Source: Candidatus Latescibacterota bacterium (GTDB taxonomy: Bacteria > Latescibacterota > UBA2968 > UBA8231). Taken from it: a stretch of 41,563 bases of DNA. The notes under the pieces are model-generated. The model did not search any database and was not told where the DNA came from. It worked only from the letters and a program-made list of their open reading frames with translations. Location: positions 1 through 41,563 of the forward strand of contig JAJEFJ010000016.1 in the NCBI GenBank assembly GCA_022820485.1, written 5' to 3'. Shown piece after piece: positions 32,767-39,916 of this stretch (positions are counted from its first letter, which is position 1; each line of letters opens with the position of its first letter). Both the position numbers and the translations under genes were made by a program.

Positions 32767-32802
32767 GGGGCGCGAAGCCGAGCTACTGCGCCCTGTTTGC
32801 GC

Positions 32803-32832
32803 TTGACAATACCTTGTACTTCCCTTTAGATT
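32803..32832 (+). promoter_or_regulatory. Sigma70-type promoter for the lipoprotein gene
   Basis: TTGACA (32803-32808) is a perfect -35. TAGATT (32827-32832) 18 bp later matches the -10 at four of six positions. The lipoprotein gene starts 53 bp downstream. Confidence 0.45.
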
Positions 32833-32884
32833 GTCTCTGATTATATAGGGAAACACAGAACGTTCAAACTCAGGAAGGTGAACC

Positions 32885-33508
32885 ATGAAAATGCGGGCAA
32901 TATCGCTGTTTTTCGCCGTTGCGGTTTTGGCGGGCTGTGACGACCCTCCCACAGCCGATCTAGACGCGGCCAAGCAAGCCCTCGACACAGCCCGGGACGC
33001 CGACGCCGAGCGCTTTGCCGCCAGCGAATACTCGGCCGCGCAGCGCGCGTACAGCGAAGCTGAAACAACGACCAAAACCGAAGACGAGCGCTTTTTCCTC
33101 TTCAAGGACTTTGAGCAGGCGCGGGCGCAAATCGCCGATGCCAAGAGCAAGGCCACGCAGGCCGAGTCGGCTGCGCACGCCGAAAAGAAACGCCAGCGGG
33201 AGTCGGCCGAAGCTGCTATTGCTGCGGCCCACGACGCGATCACCGCCGCATATACCAGCCTAGAGGAAGCGCCGTCGGGCAAGGGCACGGAAGCTGATAT
33301 TGAGGAATTGCGCGTCGAGCTGAGCACGGCCGACGCCGATCTAGACGCGGCCGAAGCCGCGGTGGACAGCGAGCATTTCTCCGATGCCGAGTCCCTCGCC
33401 GAAAGCGCGGATCTGAAGGCTACCGAGGTCGCCGACGGCGTGATAGTGGCCGTGGATAGATACCACGCGCTGGTCGAGGAGATGCGTCCTTGGTACGAGC
33501 GCTTCTGA
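32885..33508 (+). CDS. DUF4398-like coiled-coil lipoprotein
   Basis: A 207-residue lipoprotein: signal peptide with lipobox LAGC (C at about 19). The mature part is Ala/Glu/Asp-rich and fully helical, with repeated 'DLDAAKQALDTARDADAERF' and 'SEYSAAQRAYSEAE' words typical of DUF4398 proteins, and a FFLFKDFEQARAQIADAKSK block. Probably a periplasm-facing coil associated with the envelope. AGGAAGG precedes the ATG. A terminator follows shortly after. Confidence 0.75.
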   Translation: MKMRAISLFFAVAVLAGCDDPPTADLDAAKQALDTARDADAERFAASEYSAAQRAYSEAETTTKTEDERFFLFKDFEQARAQIADAKSKATQAESAAHAEKKRQRESAEAAIAAAHDAITAAYTSLEEAPSGKGTEADIEELRVELSTADADLDAAEAAVDSEHFSDAESLAESADLKATEVADGVIVAVDRYHALVEEMRPWYERF

Positions 33509-33510
33509 GC

Positions 33511-34113
33511 GTGCCCCCATTGCAAACCCTAATCAAAGGCGGCCGGGAATTGCTCCCGGTCGCTTTATTTTTTTTCGCACTACTGTGGGGGCCGCCCGCC
33601 GTGCGTGCGTCCGCGCTCTGGTTAGAGCATCAGCAACTGGTACAAGCTGTTGAGCGCCACGACCTAGATACACCCTACATCGTCATTAATACCCAAGACA
33701 ATCTAATCCTGCTCCGCGAGGGGGAGCAGGTGTTGCGCCAAGCCGCTTGTGCAACGGGCAGCGGGCGCAAACTCGAAGGGGCCAAAAGGTGGCATAGCTG
33801 GACGTTCGACACCCCCAAAGGCCGCTTCGCCATCCGCCGCAAAGTAGCCGATCCCCTGTGGATTCGGCCGACTTGGTACTTTATCGAAAACGACGAGGAA
33901 ATTCCCATTTTCGCCGAGGACCCGAGGCGATTCCAACGCGGGGTCTTGGGCGAGTACGCCTTGTACTTTCTCAAAGATTTTATGATTCACGGCACGCTCT
34001 TTGAAATCAACTTGGGCAAGAGCATTACGCACGGCTGCGTCCGGGTGGGCAGCGAGGACTTGGAGTACCTGTACGAAGCCGTCGAAATCGGCTGCCCGGT
34101 TTTTATCTACTGA
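33511..34113 (+). CDS. Exported L,D-transpeptidase (YkuD family)
   Basis: About 200 residues from GTG 33511 (TTG 33490 or 33523 are alternatives). The signal peptide hydrophobic core is LLPVALFFFALLW. The YkuD domain begins DTPYIVINTQDNLILLREGE and ends FMIHGT ... THGCVRV, with catalytic Cys near residue 176 and the two His. It would make 3-3 peptidoglycan cross-links or attach proteins to the wall. The signal-peptide codons coincide with a strong terminator hairpin at 33539-33575. Its stop overlaps the next gene's ATG. Confidence 0.85.
   Translation: MPPLQTLIKGGRELLPVALFFFALLWGPPAVRASALWLEHQQLVQAVERHDLDTPYIVINTQDNLILLREGEQVLRQAACATGSGRKLEGAKRWHSWTFDTPKGRFAIRRKVADPLWIRPTWYFIENDEEIPIFAEDPRRFQRGVLGEYALYFLKDFMIHGTLFEINLGKSITHGCVRVGSEDLEYLYEAVEIGCPVFIY
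33539..33575 (+). terminator. Intrinsic terminator within the L,D-transpeptidase 5' end
   Basis: GCGGCCGGGA (33539-33548) pairs with TCCCGGTCGC (33554-33563) over 10 bp with one G-U pair and a 5-base loop, followed by TTTATTTTTTTT (33564-33575). It is as strong as the terminator at 1284 and follows the lipoprotein gene, yet lies inside the transpeptidase coding region. Confidence 0.7.
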
Positions 34114-34631
34114 TGAAACGCCTAGCGTTGTTATGGGCCTTGGCGTGTGGCGCGAGCGCAGCGTCGGCTGAGGACTTGGCCTATGTCAACGCCGCGCTGC
34201 GGGCTTGGTTGCAGGCCATAGAAGCGGACGCGCCGTACTTGCTGGCGGATCGGGGTGCGGGCGAGTTGCGGCTGATGCACGGGAAGGCGCTCTTGCGGCG
34301 CGTGCCGCTCGCGGCCGACTCCCTCGGGACGCAGCCGTCGGTGCAATCCTCGCTCGAGGCCCGGTTGCGGCGCTATCGACCCAGCAGTCCTTGGCAGAGC
34401 TTAGTGCCTAGCCCTTTCGACTGGGAGCAGAACTTGGTTGCTGATGCCCCGGCTACCAGTGCCTTGTATTTCGCGAACGGATTGCTGATCTACGCCAGTC
34501 CGGCGTGGCACCGCCCAGATGCTATGGACCTGCAAATTGGAGTTGCTGATTTGCGCGCGTTGTACAATGCCTGCGGCCCGGGCACAACGCTCGTCGTCCT
34601 GCCCGCCAACTGGAGAGAGGGGCCACAGTAG
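34113..34631 (+). CDS. Hypothetical exported protein
   Basis: A 172-residue protein with a signal peptide (1-19, cleaved after ASA). It overlaps the transpeptidase stop (TGATG) and the next gene's GTG, so it is translated as part of that set. The mature part, with WLQAIEADAPYLLADRGAGE then LRLMHGKALLRRVPL, superficially echoes the transpeptidase's own N-terminal region, but no catalytic Cys motif is present. Family unknown; a partner in cell-wall work is inference. Confidence 0.65.
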   Translation: MKRLALLWALACGASAASAEDLAYVNAALRAWLQAIEADAPYLLADRGAGELRLMHGKALLRRVPLAADSLGTQPSVQSSLEARLRRYRPSSPWQSLVPSPFDWEQNLVADAPATSALYFANGLLIYASPAWHRPDAMDLQIGVADLRALYNACGPGTTLVVLPANWREGPQ

Positions 34632-35914
34632 TGTTGCACTTTGGCGCGGCTGCGGCCGACATCACGCCGCCGGTTGGCATCGCAATGGGCGGGTACTGGG
34701 GGCGGCGGTCCGGGGCCATGCACATCTGCGACCGCCTCATGGCCAAGGCCCTTGTCTGCGGCCAAGGTGCGGCGCGGATCGCTCTTGTCGCCGTCGATTT
34801 GGTGGGGTTAGATGCGGATGTTGTGCGGGGGATTCGGGAGAAGATAGGGCGCGCCACTGGCATCGAAGGTGCGGCCATTATGGTCTGTGCCTCCCACACC
34901 CACGCCGGCCCGCTGACTTTCCCCTTCCGGGGAATGGGGCGCATCGACAGCCGCTACTTGGAGCAGGTGTCGGACGCCGTGGTGGAGGTGGTGGTAGCTG
35001 CGGTAGCCGACAGCCGACCGGGCCGTTTGTACTATGCGCGTCCTCAAGTGCAGATCGGCATCAATCGCCGCGAGCCGCACCCGCAGGGTACGCGGATCGG
35101 GCAAAATCCCGCCGGTCCGGTCGTGCCCTACGCGCATGTGCTGCGCTTTGTCGCTGCCGATGGCCGAGGGGCTACGCTCTTCAATCACGCCTGTCATCCG
35201 GTGGTCTTGGGCCACGACAACCTCCAGATCAGCGGCGACTATGCCGGTGCGGCGGTGCGCCACATCGAGGAGCAGACCGACGATGAGGCTCTCTTTGTCA
35301 ACGGTGCCTGCGGCGATGTCAATCCGCGGGTCGCCAACGGCTCGGTTGCCGATGTCGAGGAGTTGGGGCAAGCGTTGGGGCAGGCCGTGCTGGAAGGACG
35401 GGATGCGGCAGTGCCTTTGGACACTTCAGCGATAAGCTGGGCGCACGAGCGATTGGATTTGCCGCTACAGCCCCCGCCGTCGCGCTGGCGCGCGGAGGTC
35501 GAAAAGCTCAAAGGGCACCTGCTAGCGCGTTTGGCGTGGGGTAGCGAGATGTCCAAAGCGCAGCTCGAATGGGCTATGGCTATGTGCAAATGGGTGCAGG
35601 CTGGCGCGGGTCGCGCTCGGGTCCAGCCTTTTGAGATACAGGCGTTGGCGTTAGGCGAGTTGGTGCTTTTGGGGCTGGAAGGGGAGATATTCGCCCGCTA
35701 TCAGCTCGACTTGGAGGCCACGCATGGGCCAGCCGTCTTGTGCGGCTTTGCCAATGGCTGCATTGGCTACGTGCCCACGGCCGACGAGTACACGTGCGGC
35801 GGTTACGAGATCGACTTGGCCTACAAGGTCTATCCGAGCGTGCAGATGATCGCGTCGGCGAGCGAGGCGCTGATACGACAGCGGGCAGCGGCGTTGATGG
35901 CGAAGGTGCGCTAG
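34631..35914 (+). CDS. Neutral ceramidase-like hydrolase without the usual nucleophile
   Basis: A 427-residue protein with the neutral/alkaline ceramidase N-terminal fold: AAADITPPVGIAMGGY, VCASHTHAGP (H89, H91) and NHACHP (H186, H189), all possible zinc ligands. Canonical ceramidases have Ser in QSNxGDVSPN; here the matching segment is NGACGDVNP (224-232), so the Ser nucleophile is missing. It is shorter (427 against some 650 residues) and has no signal peptide. The substrate is thus unlikely to be ceramide. GTG 34631 overlaps the previous stop. Confidence 0.8.
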   Translation: MLHFGAAAADITPPVGIAMGGYWGRRSGAMHICDRLMAKALVCGQGAARIALVAVDLVGLDADVVRGIREKIGRATGIEGAAIMVCASHTHAGPLTFPFRGMGRIDSRYLEQVSDAVVEVVVAAVADSRPGRLYYARPQVQIGINRREPHPQGTRIGQNPAGPVVPYAHVLRFVAADGRGATLFNHACHPVVLGHDNLQISGDYAGAAVRHIEEQTDDEALFVNGACGDVNPRVANGSVADVEELGQALGQAVLEGRDAAVPLDTSAISWAHERLDLPLQPPPSRWRAEVEKLKGHLLARLAWGSEMSKAQLEWAMAMCKWVQAGAGRARVQPFEIQALALGELVLLGLEGEIFARYQLDLEATHGPAVLCGFANGCIGYVPTADEYTCGGYEIDLAYKVYPSVQMIASASEALIRQRAAALMAKVR

Positions 35915-35932
35915 CTTACAACAGGAGAAGTT

Positions 35933-36607
35933 ATGCGCGAGCTAGAAGTGCTCTACGATCAAGTTCCGGCGACGCGATGTGCTGGTACGGGCGATTGCTG
36001 TGCGCTCACGGAAGAGGAGTTCGACAACTATTACGCCACCATGTTCCCACTCTACCGGGCTGAATACGTCCACATCGTCGCCTATGTCGAGCAGCACTTT
36101 TCCCCGCAGCGTCGCCAGGAGTTGCTGAACTTTACCGAGGAGCGGCCCCGGCGCTGTCCCTTTCTCGACGCGGACCATAGCTGTACCATCTATCCGGTGC
36201 GCCCGCTGATTTGCCGTACGTACGGGGCGATGAATCCAGTCTCGATCGCCCGCCAAGCTGTTGCGCAGCAGGGCGATTTGCCGTCGGCGCAAATCCGCGC
36301 CTTTGTGCGGCGTGAGGCTGGTATGGTGTGTCCTCGGGTGGCGGTGCTGGAGCCGGAAAAGGTCGTGTGGCACGCCCGTATGCTCATGGAGGGGACGTAC
36401 GATTATGAGTTGGCGCGGCTCAGTGCCGAGGTGGAACTGGCGGGCGGAGAGCGCAAACGGTTCTTTCAACGGCTCACCGGTCAGCAAGAGTGGCCGCTGC
36501 GCTGGTCTTGGGGAGGCTTTAATACGCTGCGATTTTCTACGCTGACGTGGCTGCGCCGGCACTTTGCTGCGTATTGGAAAAAGGCCGAGTTAATCGATCA
36601 AAAGTGA
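35933..36607 (+). CDS. YkgJ-type cysteine cluster protein
   Basis: A 224-residue protein with CAGTGDCC (16-23), RRCPF, and CTIYPVRPLICRTYGAMNP, the zinc/iron-binding CxxxxxCC...C...CxxYxxRPxxCR pattern of the YkgJ family. Some members act in Fe-S or metal handling; the function here is unknown. AGGAG precedes the ATG. It sits between the ceramidase-like and MocA genes with about 20-bp gaps, probably one transcript. Confidence 0.82.
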   Translation: MRELEVLYDQVPATRCAGTGDCCALTEEEFDNYYATMFPLYRAEYVHIVAYVEQHFSPQRRQELLNFTEERPRRCPFLDADHSCTIYPVRPLICRTYGAMNPVSIARQAVAQQGDLPSAQIRAFVRREAGMVCPRVAVLEPEKVVWHARMLMEGTYDYELARLSAEVELAGGERKRFFQRLTGQQEWPLRWSWGGFNTLRFSTLTWLRRHFAAYWKKAELIDQK

Positions 36608-36626
36608 CGCGAAAGGAGATTGCATC

Positions 36627-37784
36627 ATGCAACAATACCGAGTTGCTATTTTGGGCTGCCGTGGCCGAGGTACGGCCGCAGGCCGCGCGTACCATCAGCA
36701 TCCCCGCACCGAGGTTGTAGCTCTGTGTGACCTCGTGCCCGAGCGGCTGGCAACCCTCGGCAACGAACTGGGGGTTGCGGCTCGTTACGACGATCTCGAC
36801 CAGATGATCGAGGCCGAGTCTCCAGACATTGTCGCCATCCCCACGGGCACTGAGTTCCACTATCCGCTGGCTATGCGAGTGCTGGAGCACGGAGTAAACA
36901 TCGACATTGAAAAGCCGATTTGCACGACCTTGATCGAGGCCGACGCGGTGTTGGCCAAAGCCGCGGAGAAAGGGGTACAAGTGGCCGTGCATCACCAGGG
37001 GCGCAGCGGCGGCGCGCTGCAAGCGGTTAAAGCGGCGATTGCCGAGGGCCGGATCGGCGATTTGCGCTATGTGCAGGGCAGCGGCAAGGGCTACTACGGC
37101 GGCTACGGCCTGATGAATATCGCCACGCACTCGCTCAACGCCATGCTCGGCGTGGTCGGGCCAGCGCAGAGCGTCCAAGCCGTGGCCTTGACCGATGGCC
37201 GACCGATCACTCCCGAGGATGTGGTGCCGTCGCCGAGCGGCATGGGCTACATCGCCGGTGAGCACGTCACTGCGGCCCTTGCCTTTGAATGCGGGATTTC
37301 GGGTACCCTCTTGCAGCACCGCTTTCCCAAGGTGGATTCAACGGCCTATATGATCGAGATCTACGGCACCGAGGGGCGGCTTTATTGGAAAAGTGGTGCT
37401 CCGTGGTTTTTGTCCACGCCGCACTTTGCTCCTGGCCAATCTGAGTGGCAGCCGCTCGCCCCCATAGTGCCGGAGCACTACGATCCGGCGGGCCCGGCTG
37501 CGGTGGAGGACTACCAGTTCGCCGACGAGTACGTGCAGGCGCTTGACGAGGGCCGTGCGCACGAGTGCTCGGGCGAGGCCGGCCGCCACGTGCTGGAGAT
37601 ATTGATGGGGATTTTCGAGTCGGGGGCACGTGGGAAGCGCGTGGATTTGCCGCAAGCAGAACGCGAGCACCCGCTTTTGCGCTGGCGCGAGGAACACGGC
37701 ATGGGTCTGCCTAGCCCCATGCCGCGCCCGTATGCGGAGTGGCTCGCCGCCGAAGACTGCCGCTTGGGCCGGGGTGCGAGTTAG
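36627..37784 (+). CDS. Gfo/Idh/MocA-family oxidoreductase
   Basis: A 385-residue NAD(P)-dependent sugar-type dehydrogenase. Rossmann GCRGRGTAAGRAYH (10-23), EVVALCDLVPERL, and the catalytic-loop IDIEKPICTT motif (EKP) are present; the C-terminal half forms the beta-sheet substrate domain. Relatives oxidise inositols and sugars. AAAGGAG precedes the ATG. It is convergent with, and overlaps by 4 bp, the Nramp-like gene. Confidence 0.92.
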   Translation: MQQYRVAILGCRGRGTAAGRAYHQHPRTEVVALCDLVPERLATLGNELGVAARYDDLDQMIEAESPDIVAIPTGTEFHYPLAMRVLEHGVNIDIEKPICTTLIEADAVLAKAAEKGVQVAVHHQGRSGGALQAVKAAIAEGRIGDLRYVQGSGKGYYGGYGLMNIATHSLNAMLGVVGPAQSVQAVALTDGRPITPEDVVPSPSGMGYIAGEHVTAALAFECGISGTLLQHRFPKVDSTAYMIEIYGTEGRLYWKSGAPWFLSTPHFAPGQSEWQPLAPIVPEHYDPAGPAAVEDYQFADEYVQALDEGRAHECSGEAGRHVLEILMGIFESGARGKRVDLPQAEREHPLLRWREEHGMGLPSPMPRPYAEWLAAEDCRLGRGAS

Positions 37785-39235
37785 CCCGCCAATTTTCCCA
37801 ACAAGCCCCAACCACTGACGGCGGACGAGGCGATTAGTACCACGGTCGAGAGTATTGCGCCGATGAGGACCCAGGCACGGGTGCGGTAGGAGGCGGGCAG
37901 CTTGAAGTTAAGATAGATAGCCGCCACCATCATGATGGCAATGGCCAGATTGGCGATGAGGAAGCCGGCGATCTGGGTCAGGATGTCGAAGGGGATGTTG
38001 TTCCAGACGATGAGCATGGTGGTGGCGAAGATGTAGAGGCAGATGACGCGCTTGATCGACTGGTACTCCCAAGTGCGGTCGGGCCAGCGGGCGGCGAGAA
38101 ATTCTTGGGCCACGCGGGCGTAGATTTCGGGCAGGGCTTGCAGGGTGCCCCACAGGGCGGCGAGGATGCAGACGTAGTAAATCCACACTAAGCTCGGATG
38201 AATCTGCCGCCAGACGTGGGCTTGGTGCGTCAGCAAGTTCCAGCCCTCAAAGCGGGTTTCGAGCGGGAAGAGCACGGCCGCCCCGGAAATCATAAAGGCC
38301 CCGGTGACGATGAAGAGGACCAGCGCCCCCAGCGCCACGTCCCAGCGCAGCGGTGCCACGCGTTGCCGTAGGCGATGGATTTGCTGGGGATCGTCGGGTA
38401 GGTAGTCGATGCTCTCGCTGCGTCCGGCGCGGTCGCGGATGGCCTCGATGTCTTGGTGGCCCGTCAGCCCCCACTTGTGCAGGCCGACCCAGTTGGCATA
38501 GGCGATGTAGCTAATGACTGAGCCGCCGACGTAGCCAAAGGTGGTGCCCAACGTCAGCAGCGGATGCGCGACGGTGTCCGCGGGTGCCCACTCCGGGAAG
38601 GACGGCAGGTCGCCAAAGCGGAAGGTCCCCACAAGCGCCGCGATAAAGTCTGGACGTACGATGAGGGTCCCGGCGATGGTGCCCGTGACGAGGATCCCGC
38701 AGATGAGGAGCTGTTGCTTTTCGAGGCGTTCAAAGGACAGGCGGATGCCAAAGAACAGCGCCAAGGCAATGAAGGCCGAAGTTATGGCGTTTTCCCAGAA
38801 GACTTCTTCCTCGCCAGCGGGCAGCATGTCGCGCAGCAGGAAGTGAAAGAGGTCGCCGCAGGGCTTGGAGACGGGTACCCAGGCTAGGGGCGCGCCGATC
38901 ATCTCAAAGAGCAAGATGGTCAACAGCAGCCATCCGCGCGGCCCGGGCAGGCGCACGAGGCGGTGGCCGATCAACTCGCCGCTGACGGCTGTGTAGCGGC
39001 CGATCAGATAGGTGAAGAAGACGCCCTTGACCAAGCAACTGAGTAAGACCATCCACAACAAGCCGTAACCAGCCCAAGCGCCGGCCCGCACCACGACGAT
39101 GGTCTCGCCAGCGCCGATGGCGACCGAGGCGACGATGGCCGCCGGGCCGAAGACGGCGAGCATACCGAAGAGTTTCTTCAGCGACCAAGGCTGGGCAAAG
39201 ACGCCTTTGGGCGGCGGAATATCTACTTTGTTCAT
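37781..39235 (-). CDS. Nramp-type divalent metal transporter, atypical
   Basis: A 484-residue membrane protein with about eleven helices. The first helix reads FGPAAIVASVAIGAGETIVV. This aligns with the Nramp TM1 (GPG...DPGN) but lacks the DPGN metal motif: a small/Gly-Glu (GAGE) occupies that place. This variant group is frequent in Planctomycetes and FCB-type genomes and its substrate is uncertain. ATG 39235. The 60 bp upstream to 39296 hold nothing recognisable. Confidence 0.8.
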   Translation of the reverse strand: MNKVDIPPPKGVFAQPWSLKKLFGMLAVFGPAAIVASVAIGAGETIVVVRAGAWAGYGLLWMVLLSCLVKGVFFTYLIGRYTAVSGELIGHRLVRLPGPRGWLLLTILLFEMIGAPLAWVPVSKPCGDLFHFLLRDMLPAGEEEVFWENAITSAFIALALFFGIRLSFERLEKQQLLICGILVTGTIAGTLIVRPDFIAALVGTFRFGDLPSFPEWAPADTVAHPLLTLGTTFGYVGGSVISYIAYANWVGLHKWGLTGHQDIEAIRDRAGRSESIDYLPDDPQQIHRLRQRVAPLRWDVALGALVLFIVTGAFMISGAAVLFPLETRFEGWNLLTHQAHVWRQIHPSLVWIYYVCILAALWGTLQALPEIYARVAQEFLAARWPDRTWEYQSIKRVICLYIFATTMLIVWNNIPFDILTQIAGFLIANLAIAIMMVAAIYLNFKLPASYRTRAWVLIGAILSTVVLIASSAVSGWGLLGKLAG

Positions 39236-39296
39236 GCGAGGAGATGCGCTTTACAGAGGGGAAAAAAGCTCTGGGCGACGATGCTGAGGCGTAAAT

Positions 39297-39383
39297 TCAT
39301 GGTGGGGCAAGATACAGCGGGCGGATAGGCGGCGCAATAGGCCGCAGGGCGTCGCGTGCGTCAATCCAAACCGGTTCCGTCAC
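39297..39383 (-). pseudogene. Truncated Doc-family toxin
   Basis: GTG 39383, overlapping the antitoxin stop, encodes MTEPVWIDARDAL, the exact kind of opening found in Doc (death-on-curing, Fic-fold) toxins, which continue with a helix and an HPFxxGN motif. Here the frame leaves the family after residue 13 and stops at residue 28 (TGA). No HPF motif is found, so the toxin is lost. Confidence 0.6.
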
Positions 39384-39607
39384 TCGGCCAGAACGTGGAG
39401 CGTATTGCGATAGCGGTCGATGATGTCTTCGGCCTTTGCCAGCTTCTTGGCAAAGGCGGGATCGTAAGGCGTCATCTGGTAGCTGCCGGCCGGCCCTTCG
39501 ATCAGGAATAGCGGATCCCCGTCTTTGGTGCGCAGCCGGTTGACGACCTCCTTGGGCAGGACGACGCCGAGCGAGTTGCCGAATTTGCGGACTTTGAGTT
39601 CGACCAT
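39380..39607 (-). CDS. AbrB/MazE-type antitoxin
   Basis: A 75-residue protein with the swapped-hairpin SpoVT-AbrB N-terminus VELKVRKFGNSLGVVLPKEV and a C-terminal acidic, helical toxin-binding tail (FAKKLAKAEDIIDRYRNTLH). Pairing of this antitoxin type with Doc toxins is known. AGGAGG lies just upstream and a near-perfect palindrome lies before that. It is intact although its toxin partner is truncated. Confidence 0.85.
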   Translation of the reverse strand: MVELKVRKFGNSLGVVLPKEVVNRLRTKDGDPLFLIEGPAGSYQMTPYDPAFAKKLAKAEDIIDRYRNTLHVLAE

Positions 39608-39622
39608 GCAATGCCTCCTGTT

Positions 39623-39642
39623 GTTATCACAATTGTAATAAC
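39623..39642. promoter_or_regulatory. Palindromic operator for the AbrB-type antitoxin
   Basis: GTTATCACAATTGTAATAAC is a 20-bp palindrome with a single mismatched pair, immediately upstream of the antitoxin Shine-Dalgarno. Antitoxins of this fold autorepress at such sites. Confidence 0.55.
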
Positions 39643-39916
39643 ATCTGGCCGAGACGCAAGGCGAATGCCTAGTAGCAATGAATTTGCAGCGGCTACAGCC
39701 AGGGTGCCCGCAGCCGTTCCACTATGGCGGACCGCCGAAGTCAGGTACGGGAAGAAGAGCATCTTCCTGTAGCGCCGACTCGTGGGCGACGAGGCCGGGG
39801 AGCATGTACACCTTGCTGATCGCTGGCGTAGTAGCCGGGACCTTTTCCGTCAGCAGGTAGAGCCCAGTTAGCCGCCTGTTTTTCCAACAACGGCTGGCGC
39901 ACGAGGCGGCGTCCGG
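39643..39916. other. Intergenic region without recognisable gene
   Basis: About 270 bp between the operator and the secreted-protein gene. A minus-strand frame from 39918 is open for about 60 codons but is not recognised and ends before any conserved motif. No hairpin or tRNA is apparent. It could be a decayed gene. Confidence 0.4.

Noticed and set aside
32146..33525. 459-codon minus-strand ORF rich in Ser and Ala
   Set aside because: Covers the apgM end, zinc-ribbon, lipoprotein and promoter, all better supported; low-complexity translation typical of antisense to an Ala-rich coil.
39297..39611. 104-codon minus-strand ORF over the antitoxin
   Set aside because: Frame-shifted shadow of the AbrB-type antitoxin; only its last 28 codons, which have their own GTG, are meaningful (Doc relic).
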